Assembly (NCBI GenBank): GCA_945878995.1
Contig: CAMCUN010000002.1
Span: forward strand, 1 to 64,000
Source: Polaromonas sp. YR568
Lineage (GTDB): Bacteria; Pseudomonadota; Gammaproteobacteria; Burkholderiales; Burkholderiaceae_C
Direction of reading: 5' to 3'
DNA length: 64,000 nucleotides
In this document: piece after piece, positions 48,937 through 58,213 of the stretch
Layout: each line of letters begins with the position of its first letter
Numbering within the stretch: the stretch's first letter is position 1
Notes under the pieces: generated by a model
What the model saw: only the letters and a program-made list of their open reading frames with translations
What the model was told of the DNA's origin: nothing
Database searches by the model: none
Translations under genes and position numbers: made by a program

Positions 48937-49202
48937 TTGAGGGGGTCAATTCGAAAAAGCTCTTTGCCTTGGATGGCCAAGGTCCAGTCCGCCATCAATT
49001 CATCGGCGTGAATCTCAATCCAGGCTTGGACCAATCGCTTTTTATTCTTTGGAAACTCCCCGGCCAACAGGTCGGCGCCAGGAATGCCGAAAACCGCCTC
49101 AAAGCCCTGAAAGTACACGTTAATGTGTGGCGCATGGTGTTCGCTGGTGTCCATGAAATACATGGACACCAAGATGCCATAGAACATGGAGATGGTTGGC
49201 AT
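48933..49202 (-). CDS. DUF4160-family protein
   Basis: An 89-residue protein opening MPTISMFYGILVSMYFMD, then HHAPHINVYFQGFEAVFGIPG, a DUF4160 signature. The function is unknown; adjacency to DUF2442 is the norm. The ATG at 49202 has GGAG directly upstream and lies ten bases past the odhB stop. It and its partner are in the operon orientation and tightly spaced, so they are likely co-transcribed with the 2-oxoglutarate dehydrogenase genes. Confidence 0.85.
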   Translation of the reverse strand: MPTISMFYGILVSMYFMDTSEHHAPHINVYFQGFEAVFGIPGADLLAGEFPKNKKRLVQAWIEIHADELMADWTLAIQGKELFRIDPLK

Positions 49203-49212
49203 CTCCTGCAAC

Positions 49213-50475
49213 TCAGATGTCAAACAACAAGCGTGCCGGGTCTTCCAGCGCTTCTTTCATGGCCACCAGGCCCAGCACGGCTTCGCGGCCGTCGATGATG
49301 CGATGGTCATAAGACATGGCAAAGTAGTTCATGGGCCGCACCACCACTTGGTCGTTTTCGACCACGGCGCGGTCTTTGGTGGCGTGCACGCCCAAAATGG
49401 CCGACTGCGGTGGGTTGATGATGGGCGTGGACAGCATGGAGCCGAAGGTGCCGCCGTTGGAGATCGAGAAGGTGCCGCCCGTCATCTCTTCAATGCCCAG
49501 CTTGCCGTCCTTGGCTTTTTGGCCGTATTCGGCGATCTTCTTTTCAATCTCGGCAAAGCTCATTTGGTCGGCGTTGCGCAAGATGGGCACCACCAACCCG
49601 CGTGGCGATCCCACCGCAATGCCGATGTCAAAGTAGCCGTGGTAGACGATGTCGTTGCCGTCCACCGAGGCGTTGAGCACCGGGAATTTCTTGAGCGCGT
49701 GCACGGCGGCCTTGACAAAAAAGCTCATGAAGCCGAGCTTGACGCCGTGCTCTTTTTCAAAGCGCTCTTGCATGCGCTTGCGCATTTCCATGACCGGGGC
49801 CATGTTGATCTCGTTGAAGGTGGTCAAGATGGCGTTGGTCGACTGCGACTGCAGCAGGCGCTCGGCAATGCGGGCGCGCAAGCGCGTCATGGGCACGCGC
49901 TGCTCAGGGCGCTGGCCCAGGTCCATGGCCGGGGCGGCCACTTGCGGCAGCGCCTGGGTGGGCACGCCCGTGGGAATGGGGGAAGCGGCCACTGGCGCCG
50001 CAGCAGGTTTGGCACCACCGGCCACGGCGGCGAGCACGTCGCCTTTGGTCACGCGGCCGTCTTTGCCAGAACCGGCCACAGAACCTGCGGCCAACTGGTT
50101 GTCGGCCATGATCTTGGCAGCCGCAGGCATGGCCACGCCAGCCATGGCGCCACCGGAGGCAGCCAGCACCGCCACGGGCGCGGCAGCGGCAGCAGGAGTT
50201 GGAGCGGTCGCTGGGGCTTTGGCGCCCGCCACAGCCTCGGTGTCAATGCGGGCGATCGGTTGCTCGGCGATGACGGTGCCGCCGTCGGCCACCAGCAGCT
50301 CGGCCAACACACCGGCGGCCGGGGCGGGCACTTCCATCACCACCTTGTCGGTCTCGATCTCGATGAGGATCTCGTCCATGGCCACGGCATCGCCGGGCTT
50401 TTTCTTCCATTTCAACAAGGTGGCCTCGGCCACGGATTCTGAGAGTTGCGGAACCTTGACTTCTACGATTGCCAT
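49213..50475 (-). CDS. odhB: Dihydrolipoamide succinyltransferase (E2 of 2-oxoglutarate dehydrogenase)
   Basis: Core of the 2-oxoglutarate dehydrogenase complex. The 420-residue protein has one lipoyl domain with the modified Lys in EIETDKVVMEV (K44) and an Ala/Pro-rich hinge. A peripheral-subunit-binding domain (about 125-160, GSGKDGRVTKGDVLAAV) follows, then the catalytic domain with YDHRIIDGREAV, whose His and Asp transfer the succinyl group. It follows odhA by about 53 bp. Confidence 0.97.
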   Translation of the reverse strand: MAIVEVKVPQLSESVAEATLLKWKKKPGDAVAMDEILIEIETDKVVMEVPAPAAGVLAELLVADGGTVIAEQPIARIDTEAVAGAKAPATAPTPAAAAAPVAVLAASGGAMAGVAMPAAAKIMADNQLAAGSVAGSGKDGRVTKGDVLAAVAGGAKPAAAPVAASPIPTGVPTQALPQVAAPAMDLGQRPEQRVPMTRLRARIAERLLQSQSTNAILTTFNEINMAPVMEMRKRMQERFEKEHGVKLGFMSFFVKAAVHALKKFPVLNASVDGNDIVYHGYFDIGIAVGSPRGLVVPILRNADQMSFAEIEKKIAEYGQKAKDGKLGIEEMTGGTFSISNGGTFGSMLSTPIINPPQSAILGVHATKDRAVVENDQVVVRPMNYFAMSYDHRIIDGREAVLGLVAMKEALEDPARLLFDI

Positions 50476-50528
50476 GTGATTTCTCTTGATTTTTTAAACG
50501 GGGGGTTGTTCTGGGCAGGCGGCAAAGC

Positions 50529-53396
50529 TCACTTGGTGAGCACAAAGCCTTTGAGCTTGGCAAAAGCCGCTTCAGTCAAGGCCTTTTGCTGGTCTTGGTG
50601 CAGGTGGGCGTAACCCACGGCCGGCGAGGCCGAGGCAGCGCGGCCGGCGTAACCCAACTTTTGTCCAGCGTCCATGTTCTCGTGGATGTTGTGCTGAATA
50701 AAGAACCACGCGCCCTGGTTTTGCGGCTCGTCCTGGCACCACACAATGTCGGTGGCGTTGGGGTACTTTTTGAGCTCGGCCGCAAAGGCCTTGTGCGGGA
50801 AGGGGTAGAGCTGCTCGACCCGCAAAATCGCCACGTCATCCGCGGCTTTTTCTTCGCGCTTTTTCACCAGGTCGTAGTAGACCTTGCCCGAGCAGGCAAT
50901 CACCCGCTTGACCTTGTCGGCCTTGAGCGCCTTGTTCTCAGGAATCACCGTCTGAAAGATGCCCTTGGTGAACTCGGACACCGGGGAGGTGGCGTCTTTG
51001 TTGCGCAGCAGCGACTTGGGGGTAAAGATGACCAGGGGCTTCCTCAGGTTGCGCACCATCTGGCGGCGCAGCACATGGAAGATTTGGCTGGCCGTGGTGG
51101 GCTGGACCAGCTGCATGTTGGTGTCAGCGGCCAGCTGCATGAAGCGCTCTAAGCGGGCCGAGCTGTGCTCGGGGCCTTGGCCTTCGTAGCCGTGCGGCAG
51201 CATCAGTGTGATGCCGTTGACCCGGCCCCATTTCACTTCACCCGAGGCGATGAACTGGTCAATCACCACCTGCGCGCCGTTGGCAAAGTCGCCAAACTGC
51301 GCCTCCCACACCACCAAGGTGTTGGGGTCGTTCGAGGCGTAGCCGTACTCGTAGGCCAGCACCGCTTCTTCTGACAAGATCGAGTCGATCACCACAAACG
51401 GAGCCTGCTTGTCGCTCACGTTTTGCAGCGGAATGTAGGTGCCGGTGTCCCACTTTTCGCGGTTCTGGTCGTGGATCACGGCGTGGCGGTGCGTGAAGGT
51501 GCCGCGCCCGCTGTCCTCGCCCGACAGGCGCACCGGGTAGCCACTGGCCACCAGGGAGGCAAAAGCCATGTGCTCGCCCATGCCCCAGTCCACATTGATG
51601 TCGCCCCGGCCCATGGCGGCGCGGTCGTCGTAGACTTTTTTGACCAACTGGTGCGGCGTCACGCCGGGCGGGATGGTGGTGACCTTTTCAGCCAGGCGCT
51701 TCCACTCGGCCTGGGGAATGGATGTGTCCCCTGCGTCTGTCCACTTTTTGCCCAGAAAGGGCGCCCAGTCCACTGTGAACTGGGTTTTGAAGTTGGTCAA
51801 CACCGGTTCGCTGGTGTTCTTGCCCGCGTCCAGGGCGGCGCGGTAGGCCTTGGCCATCTCGGCGCCCAGGCCCTCGCCCAAGCCTTGGGCGGCCAGCTTG
51901 TCGGCAAACAAGCGGCGCGTGCCGGGGTGGCTGGCGATTTTTTTGTACATCAGCGGCTGCGTCAGCGCAGGGGTGTCCTGCTCGTTGTGGCCGAGTTTGC
52001 GGAAACACACAATGTCCAGCACCACGTCCTTGCGGAAGGTCATGCGGTACTCCAGCGCCAGCTGGGTGGCCAACACCACGGCCTCAGGGTCGTCGCCGTT
52101 GACGTGCAGCACAGGCGCCTCCACCATTTTGACGATGTCGGTGCAAAACACACTCGAGCGCATGTCGCGGGGATCGGAGGTGGTGAAACCAATTTGGTTG
52201 TTGATGATGATGTGCACCGTGCCGCCCGTGGCGTAACCCCGGGTTTGAGCCAGCGCCAGCGTTTCTTGGTTCACGCCCTGGCCGCCAAAGGCCGAGTCGC
52301 CGTGCACCAGCACCGGCAGCACCTGGCTGCCAGTGGGGTCGCCCCGGCGGTCCATGCGGGCGCGCACCGAGCCTTCCACCACGGGGTTGACGATTTCCAG
52401 GTGCGAGGGGTTGAAAGCCAGTGACAAGTGCACCGGCCCCCCAGACGTGCCCACGTCGGAGCTGAAGCCTTGGTGGTACTTCACATCCCCTGAGGGCAGC
52501 TCTTCGGGGGCGGTGTGGTCAAACTCGGCAAACAGGTCAGCCGGCAGCTTGCCCATGGTGTTGACCAGCACGTTCAGGCGGCCGCGGTGGGCCATGCCAA
52601 TGACCACCTCTTGCACGCCCTGGGCGCCTGCGGCCTGAATCAGCTCGTCCATGGCGGCAATAAAGCTCTCGCCACCTTCCAGCGAGAAGCGCTTTTGACC
52701 CACGTACTTGGTGTGCAAAAACCGCTCCAGACCTTCGGCCGCGGTCAATCGGTCAAGGATGTGCTTTTTCTGATCGGCGTTGAAGTTGGGTTTGCTGCGA
52801 ATGCTTTCTAACTTTTGCTGCCACCAGCGCTTTTCAGCCTGGTCGGTGATGTACATGTACTCGGCACCCAGGGTGCCGCAGTAGGTCTCGCGCAGCGCAT
52901 TGAGCAGCTCGCGCAAAGACATGCGGGTTTTGCCAAAAAAGGTGTTGCTGGTGTCGAACACGGTTTCTTGGTCGGCGTCGGTGAAGCCAAAAAAAGCCGG
53001 TTCGAGGTCAGGAATGTTGGGGCGCTCGGTGCGCTTGAGCGGGTCCAGGTCGGCCCAGCGCTGGCCCACATTGCGGTAGGCCGAAATCAGCTGCTGCGCA
53101 CCGGTGCGCTTGCGGCCCATTTCCACGTCGGCCGAGGCCAGCACCACCTTGGTGCCACCTTGCTTGGCGCGCTCGGCAAAAGCGTTGATCACCGGCAGGT
53201 GGGGCACGTCCTTGGTTTGGCTGCCGTCGGCGGCAGGCACGTGCTGAAGGGCGTCAAAGTATTCGCGCCAGGTGTCGGAAACACTGCCTGGGTTGGCCAG
53301 GTAGTTCTCGTACATCTCCTCCACGTAAGGGGCATTGCCCCCAAAGAGATAAGTATTGCCTTGGTAGGCGGTGTAGACAGAATTAGTCTGGCTCAT
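50529..53396 (-). CDS. odhA: 2-oxoglutarate dehydrogenase E1
   Basis: Thiamine-diphosphate subunit that decarboxylates 2-oxoglutarate in the TCA cycle. The 955-residue protein fits the family length (SucA). Typical regions include YMYITDQAEKRWWQQKLES, GMAHRGRLNVLVNTMGK, VHGDSAFGGQGVNQETL, NNQIGFTTSDPRD, and HGYEGQGPEHSSARLERF. I chose the ATG giving MSQTNSVYTAYQG, since the longer frame upstream lacks family sequence. It is the first gene of the operon. Confidence 0.97.
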   Translation of the reverse strand: MSQTNSVYTAYQGNTYLFGGNAPYVEEMYENYLANPGSVSDTWREYFDALQHVPAADGSQTKDVPHLPVINAFAERAKQGGTKVVLASADVEMGRKRTGAQQLISAYRNVGQRWADLDPLKRTERPNIPDLEPAFFGFTDADQETVFDTSNTFFGKTRMSLRELLNALRETYCGTLGAEYMYITDQAEKRWWQQKLESIRSKPNFNADQKKHILDRLTAAEGLERFLHTKYVGQKRFSLEGGESFIAAMDELIQAAGAQGVQEVVIGMAHRGRLNVLVNTMGKLPADLFAEFDHTAPEELPSGDVKYHQGFSSDVGTSGGPVHLSLAFNPSHLEIVNPVVEGSVRARMDRRGDPTGSQVLPVLVHGDSAFGGQGVNQETLALAQTRGYATGGTVHIIINNQIGFTTSDPRDMRSSVFCTDIVKMVEAPVLHVNGDDPEAVVLATQLALEYRMTFRKDVVLDIVCFRKLGHNEQDTPALTQPLMYKKIASHPGTRRLFADKLAAQGLGEGLGAEMAKAYRAALDAGKNTSEPVLTNFKTQFTVDWAPFLGKKWTDAGDTSIPQAEWKRLAEKVTTIPPGVTPHQLVKKVYDDRAAMGRGDINVDWGMGEHMAFASLVASGYPVRLSGEDSGRGTFTHRHAVIHDQNREKWDTGTYIPLQNVSDKQAPFVVIDSILSEEAVLAYEYGYASNDPNTLVVWEAQFGDFANGAQVVIDQFIASGEVKWGRVNGITLMLPHGYEGQGPEHSSARLERFMQLAADTNMQLVQPTTASQIFHVLRRQMVRNLRKPLVIFTPKSLLRNKDATSPVSEFTKGIFQTVIPENKALKADKVKRVIACSGKVYYDLVKKREEKAADDVAILRVEQLYPFPHKAFAAELKKYPNATDIVWCQDEPQNQGAWFFIQHNIHENMDAGQKLGYAGRAASASPAVGYAHLHQDQQKALTEAAFAKLKGFVLTK

Positions 53397-53715
53397 TTTT
53401 CGCTGACCTCGGTCCCCCTGCAGGGAACATGAGTTGGTGGAGATACCTCCCGCGACACGGCTGAACCGATTGGCGGATGCGACAGTGGCAAAGGAAGGGG
53501 CCTGTAAATACAAAGGTGATTGTAGCTAGCCCATGTTGACAGACACTTGACAAAAAAGCCTGTCAAAACAAATTGGGGACCGATTTAAAAGGGTTTACCC
53601 TTGTATTGAGGGCGAAAATCTGGGAACGGATGCGCGAATGGCGCCCTTGATCTGCAAGCGCTGTTGGCAAGGCCACGCTGTGGCCCTGCGTGCAGATGGC
53701 GTGAGCAGCCCCGCC
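53397..53715. other. Intergenic region between odhA and soxZ
   Basis: About 320 bp without a gene. It should contain the odhA promoter. A TACAAT lies near 53527 on the minus strand with TTGTCA too far upstream (23 bp) to score well, so none is called. No stable U-tailed hairpin is seen for soxZ. Confidence 0.3.
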
Positions 53716-54024
53716 TCAAGCCACCACGGCCTCTTGGCTGCGGGTCTCACCACGGCTGTCGCGCCAGGAAATACCCACCTTGTCGCCCGCCTTGGCGCCC
53801 TTGATGACCAGCTGCATGAAGGGGTTTTTAGACACCGCAGGCCCCCACTCGACGGTCATCACAGGCCGGCCGTTGTGGCTGACGCTCACGTCCTGAATGT
53901 GCCAGGCAGGCACCAGTTTGCCTGCCGCGTCGCGGCGCTGGCCGCTTTCCATCTCGTGGGTCATGAGCACACGCACAGTGGCTTGGTTGCCACTGGCCTG
54001 GGCTCGGATTCGCATGTCAGACAT
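53716..54024 (-). CDS. soxZ: Sulfur-oxidation carrier subunit SoxZ
   Basis: Forms the SoxYZ carrier on which thiosulfate sulfur is bound during oxidation. The 102-residue protein has the SoxZ fold, with MESGQRRDAAGKLVPAWHI, WGPAVSKNPFMQL and a C-terminal GDKVGISWRDSRGE segment. It follows soxY by six bases. No soxA, soxX, soxB or soxCD is in the window. Confidence 0.95.
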   Translation of the reverse strand: MSDMRIRAQASGNQATVRVLMTHEMESGQRRDAAGKLVPAWHIQDVSVSHNGRPVMTVEWGPAVSKNPFMQLVIKGAKAGDKVGISWRDSRGETRSQEAVVA

Positions 54025-54030
54025 GATTTT

Positions 54031-54495
54031 TTAATTTCCGCAGGCGCCCAGCGTCACTTTGACGGGCTTTTTGGTGAACCACACGCGCCCATCGGCCAGC
54101 ATGGCCACGGCCAACACATCGGTGGACTCGGACAACTTGGTGTTGATGATGAAGCTCGGCTCTATGCTCTCACTCACATTGAACACCGCCACCAAGGGCG
54201 AAGGGTTTTTTTCAGCCAAGAGCAGCATGCGCTGCACCTTGGGCAAGGTGGTGGAAAAGCTCACCCGCACGGCCGCGCCGTTGTCGGCAATCTCGGGCAC
54301 CTCCAGGCTGATGTCTCGGCTGGCGACGGGCGGCTGGCCCCCCAAGGCGCGCACCGCCTCGGCCATGTTTTTGGCATCAAAAGCGGCTTTGGTGAAAGCC
54401 AGGGCTCGGCCTGGCCAAAAACCGGCTGTAGCCAGCAGCCCGGCCACGGCCAAGCTTTGCTGCAAAGCGTTTCTGCGGGTGTTCATCAAACTCAT
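54031..54495 (-). CDS. soxY: Sulfur-oxidation carrier subunit SoxY (Tat-exported)
   Basis: Swinging-arm carrier of sulfur intermediates. The 154-residue protein has a twin-arginine signal (NTRRNALQQSLAVAGLLATAGF). The C-terminal cysteine is in GACGN, where many SoxY proteins end GGCGG; the reactive Cys is kept but the surrounding glycines differ. It is upstream of soxZ. The prpE stop lies 56 bp upstream of the soxY start on the same strand. Confidence 0.94.
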   Translation of the reverse strand: MSLMNTRRNALQQSLAVAGLLATAGFWPGRALAFTKAAFDAKNMAEAVRALGGQPPVASRDISLEVPEIADNGAAVRVSFSTTLPKVQRMLLLAEKNPSPLVAVFNVSESIEPSFIINTKLSESTDVLAVAMLADGRVWFTKKPVKVTLGACGN

Positions 54496-54550
54496 GGGTA
54501 TCTAATAAGAAGCGACAGCACCAAAAAGGATGGATTGTGGCCCAGCCGTC

Positions 54551-56473
54551 TCAAGCCACCACGCGCAACTTGATCTGCTCCAGCGCAGACGGGTCGTCTA
54601 GCGTGGTCAGGTCGCCCGGGTCGCGGCCTTCGCACACGGCCTGGATGGCGCGGCGCAGCAGTTTGCCGCTGCGGGTTTTGGGCAGCACACTAACAAAGCG
54701 CACGCGGGCGGGGCGGGCCACGGCGCCCAGGTCGCCGTCCACGCGCTTCATGATCTCGGCTTCCACCCGTTTGCTGGCGTCGGCGTCGCCCGCCACGCTG
54801 GCGTCTTTGAGCACGGCAAAGGCCATGGCCACCTGTCCTTTGAGCGCGTCGGCCACGCCGACCACGGCGACCTCGGCCACCAGCGGGTGGCCGGAGATGC
54901 TTTCTTCAATTTCGCGGGTGCCCAGGCGGTGGCCGGCCACGTTGATGACGTCGTCGGTGCGGCCCAGGATGAAAAAGTAACCGTCGGCATCGCGTATGCC
55001 CCAGTCAAAGGTGTTGTAGACCATTTTGCCGGGCACGCTTTGCCAGTAGGTTTTGACAAAGCGGGCGTCGTCGCGCCACACGGTTTGCATAAAGCCAGGC
55101 GGCGTGGGGCCTTCGATGCAGACCACGCCTTTTTCATTGGGCGCGGTCAGCTCTTCGCCGGTGGCCTCGTGCAGCAGCGTGACCTTGTAGCCGTACATGG
55201 GCACGCCTGGGCTGCCGAATTTGCTGGGCATGTGCTGCACCGGATTGGCCAGGGTCAAGATGGGCCAGCCGCTTTCGGTTTGCCAGTAGTTGTCGATGAT
55301 GGGCACATTGAGGCCCTCGCTGATCCAGCGGGCCGTGGGCTCGTCCAGCGGCTCGCCGGCCAAAAACAGCGCGCGCAAGCTCGACAGGTCGTGCTTTTTG
55401 AGCAGCGCCGGGTCTTGCTTTTTGAGCACCCGCACGGCAGTCGGCGCGCTGAACATCGCGGTGACCTTGTATTTTTCCACCAAGCTCCACCAAATGGCGC
55501 CGTCGGGCTGGCCGTCCAGGCCCTGGGTGGGCAAGCCCTCGTACATGATGGTGGCCATGCCCGCGATCAGGGGGCCGTAAACAATGTAGCTGTGGCCCAC
55601 CACCCAGCCGATGTCGCTGGTGGAAAAGTAAGTCTCGCCTGCCCGGCCGTCAAAAATATGCTTCATGGACGCCGCCAGCGCCACGGCGTAGCCGCCGGTG
55701 TCGCGTTGCACGCCCTTGGGTTTGCCGGTGGTGCCCGAGGTGTAGATGGTGTAGCTGATGTCGGTGGAGGCCATGGCCTGGCAAGGCACCTGGGCGTGCA
55801 GGTGCTGGGCGCGCAAATCGGCCCAGAGATGGTCGCGGCCGGCCACCAGGTCCATGGCGGCCAATTGGCGGTCGGCCAAGATCACAGCGCTGGGCTTGTG
55901 GGCCGACAGGCGGATGGCCTCGTCCAGCAAGGGTTTGTAGGCAATGGCCTTGCCGCCGCGCGAGCCGCCGTCAGCGCTGACGATGAGCTTGGGCTCGGCG
56001 TCTTCAATGCGCGAAGCCAGCGAGCCGCTGGCAAAGCCGCCAAACACCACGCAGTGGATAGCGCCTATGCGGGCGCAGGCCAGCATGGCAAAAGCGGCCT
56101 CGGCGATCATGGGCATGTAAATCAGCACGCGGTCGCCTTGGCCCACGCCCAGCGCCTGCATGGCCGCCGCCATGCGCTGCACCTCGGTGTGCAGTTCGGC
56201 AAAGCTGTAGACCTTTTCAGTGCAGGTCTCGGTGGACACGGCAATCAGGGCGGGCTGGTCTGCGCGCGCCTGCAGGTGGCGGTCTATGGCGTTGTGGCAC
56301 AAATTGGTGGTGCCGCCTTCAAACCACTTGGCAAAGGGTGGGTTGTCCCAGTTGCAAATGCGCGATGGCGGCGTGAACCAGTCGATCAGCTTGGCCTGCT
56401 CGGCCCAAAAAACATCGGGTTGCGCCACAGACTGGCGGTGAAATTCGGCGTAATTGACGGGGGCTTGGCTCAT
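54551..56473 (-). CDS. prpE: Propionyl-CoA synthetase
   Basis: ANL-family AMP-forming acyl-CoA synthetase. The 640-residue length and SWGYSHGLL-lacking, PrpE-like pattern (NYWQTESGWP, TYFSTSDIGWVVGHSYIVYGPL, GLPTQGLDGQPDGAIWW) indicate propionate rather than acetate. The ATP loop YTSGTTGKPKG and the late lysine in KTRSGKLLRR, a known acetylation control point, are intact. It lies 33 bp downstream of acuI, which ties it to acrylate/3-hydroxypropionate or propionate use. Confidence 0.92.
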   Translation of the reverse strand: MSQAPVNYAEFHRQSVAQPDVFWAEQAKLIDWFTPPSRICNWDNPPFAKWFEGGTTNLCHNAIDRHLQARADQPALIAVSTETCTEKVYSFAELHTEVQRMAAAMQALGVGQGDRVLIYMPMIAEAAFAMLACARIGAIHCVVFGGFASGSLASRIEDAEPKLIVSADGGSRGGKAIAYKPLLDEAIRLSAHKPSAVILADRQLAAMDLVAGRDHLWADLRAQHLHAQVPCQAMASTDISYTIYTSGTTGKPKGVQRDTGGYAVALAASMKHIFDGRAGETYFSTSDIGWVVGHSYIVYGPLIAGMATIMYEGLPTQGLDGQPDGAIWWSLVEKYKVTAMFSAPTAVRVLKKQDPALLKKHDLSSLRALFLAGEPLDEPTARWISEGLNVPIIDNYWQTESGWPILTLANPVQHMPSKFGSPGVPMYGYKVTLLHEATGEELTAPNEKGVVCIEGPTPPGFMQTVWRDDARFVKTYWQSVPGKMVYNTFDWGIRDADGYFFILGRTDDVINVAGHRLGTREIEESISGHPLVAEVAVVGVADALKGQVAMAFAVLKDASVAGDADASKRVEAEIMKRVDGDLGAVARPARVRFVSVLPKTRSGKLLRRAIQAVCEGRDPGDLTTLDDPSALEQIKLRVVA

Positions 56474-56506
56474 GCTTGTCTCCTGATTATTTGTTCAAAG
56501 CGAGGT

Positions 56507-57484
56507 TCAAATTTTGACGACCACGCGGCCGCGCACCCGGCCGTCCATCAGCGCCTGCGCCCATTCGGGGGCCTGGGCCAGGCTGACCTCGGTGACCATG
56601 GACTCGAGCTTGGCCGCATCCAGATCGCGCGCCAGCCGGGCCCAGGCCTGCTGGCGCTTGGGCAGGGGCGCCATCACGCTGTCAATGCCGGCCAAAGTGA
56701 CGCCGCGCAAAATAAAGGGCATGACAGTGGTGGGCAAGTCGGCCCCTTGGGCCAGGCCGCAGGCGGCCACCACGCCGCCGTACTGCATTTGCGCGCAGAC
56801 ATTGGCCAGCGTGTGCGAGCCCAGCGTGTCCACCGCGCCCGCCCAGCGCTCTTTTTGCAAGGGCTTGCCCGCAGCGCCCAGGCTGGCGCGATCAATCACG
56901 CTGGCCGCGCCCAAGGCTTTGAGGTAGGCCTCTTCACTGGCCTTGCCCGTGGCCGCCACCACGGTGTAGCCCAGGCGGCTGAGCAGCGCAATGGCGGTGC
57001 TGCCCACGCCGCCGGTGGCGCCCGTCACCAGCACCTCGCCCTGCCCGGGCTGCAGGCCGCGCTCTTCCAAGGCCATGACGCAGAGCATGGCGGTGTAGCC
57101 CGCCGTGCCTATGGCCATGGCTTGGCGCGGCGTGAAGGCCTCAGGCAGCTTGACCAACTGCCGGCCCTCCAGGCTGGCGCGCTCGGCCATCAGGCCCCAG
57201 CGCGTTTCGCCCAGGCTCCAGCCGTTGTGAATGAAGTGGTCGCCCTCTTTCCAGTCCGGGTGGCTGGACGAGAGCACCGTGCCCGCCCCGTCAATGCCGG
57301 CCACCATGGGCCAGGCGCGCACCACCGGGCCTTTGTTGGCAATGGCCAAGCCGTCTTTGAAATTGAGCGTGGAGTAGTCCACCCGCACCTGCACGTCGCC
57401 AGGAGGCAGGCTGGATTCGTCCAGCGAGGTGATGGAAGCAGAAAACTGACCATCGGTTTTTTGCAGCAAGAGGGCGTTGAACAT
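56507..57484 (-). CDS. acuI: Acrylyl-CoA reductase (AcuI/YhdH family)
   Basis: Medium-chain dehydrogenase/reductase without zinc that reduces acrylyl-CoA to propionyl-CoA with NADPH. The 325-residue protein has DYSTLNFKDGLAI near 40-52, the cofactor motif VTGATGGVGSTAIALL, and DTLGSHTLANVCAQMQYGGVVAACGLA, all usual in AcuI. It is the first gene of a probable acuI-prpE unit, consistent with 3-hydroxypropionate or DMSP-derived acrylate being routed to propionyl-CoA. YhdH-type quinone reductases are close relatives, so the substrate is inferred. Confidence 0.9.
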   Translation of the reverse strand: MFNALLLQKTDGQFSASITSLDESSLPPGDVQVRVDYSTLNFKDGLAIANKGPVVRAWPMVAGIDGAGTVLSSSHPDWKEGDHFIHNGWSLGETRWGLMAERASLEGRQLVKLPEAFTPRQAMAIGTAGYTAMLCVMALEERGLQPGQGEVLVTGATGGVGSTAIALLSRLGYTVVAATGKASEEAYLKALGAASVIDRASLGAAGKPLQKERWAGAVDTLGSHTLANVCAQMQYGGVVAACGLAQGADLPTTVMPFILRGVTLAGIDSVMAPLPKRQQAWARLARDLDAAKLESMVTEVSLAQAPEWAQALMDGRVRGRVVVKI

Positions 57485-57674
57485 GGGTGAATCTTTCTGT
57501 TTTCAAACGGAGCGGTCTCAAACGCTCAGGGGCGCTATTCAGTCCGACAAGCTTGCCTGAACCAAGCAGCCTGCAGGCAAATCCAAACTTTAAATTATGA
57601 GCGGAGGACTTGCGGCTGCCTGACGCAGTGCCTGCTCAATCAACGGACTGCGCACGGGCTCTGGTGAACACGCG

Positions 57675-58034
57675 TCAAGCCACTGGCTTTTCTTCAGCCA
57701 TGATGATCAAGTGCAGCGGCCTGAAACGGCCATAGAGCCACAAGCCCAAGGCCGTGAGCGAGCCCATCATGGCGGTGAAAGTCAGCGCCACCCACAAGCC
57801 GGCAAACAAGCCCACCAGCACGCCCACGGGCCCGGCCACCGGCAGCCCTTGCCAACTCACGGTGTCAAAACCAATCCAAGCCAGCACCCCCATCAGCAGG
57901 CCCAGCGGCAGCATGGCGGTCATGAGGCCAATAAAGATGAGTTTGTAAATGGAGCCCGTGCTCAGGCGGCGAACGGTCAAGGGGGTGTACATGGCTTGGG
58001 GAGGTGAAGCTGCAAAAGGTGAGTCAATTGTCAC
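57675..58034 (-). CDS. Small integral membrane protein of unknown function
   Basis: A 119-residue protein with two or three hydrophobic segments (about 33-52, 66-92 and 93-110) separated by Gly/Pro turns. The start is uncertain: GTG at 58034 or ATG at 57992 (MYTPLTVRRLSTGS). No family is recognised. It is set apart by about 190 bp from acuI and diverges from the epimerase gene. The 180-bp gap to the epimerase must hold promoters for both. Confidence 0.7.
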   Translation of the reverse strand: MTIDSPFAASPPQAMYTPLTVRRLSTGSIYKLIFIGLMTAMLPLGLLMGVLAWIGFDTVSWQGLPVAGPVGVLVGLFAGLWVALTFTAMMGSLTALGLWLYGRFRPLHLIIMAEEKPVA

Positions 58035-58213
58035 ATTCAGCGGGAAAAATAAGCCTATTTAAAGAGCGCAGGGATTTGATCCAGTCGTGGATCAGCCGGG
58101 TCGGACCCTGGGTCCAGGCTTGAAGACCGAGGTGAACTTAAAATCAGGTGTTTACTCGGAGAAAATGTGAGAAATCTGGACCGCCTGGCTGGCCCGCCAT
58201 TCAAGGGCCGCGC

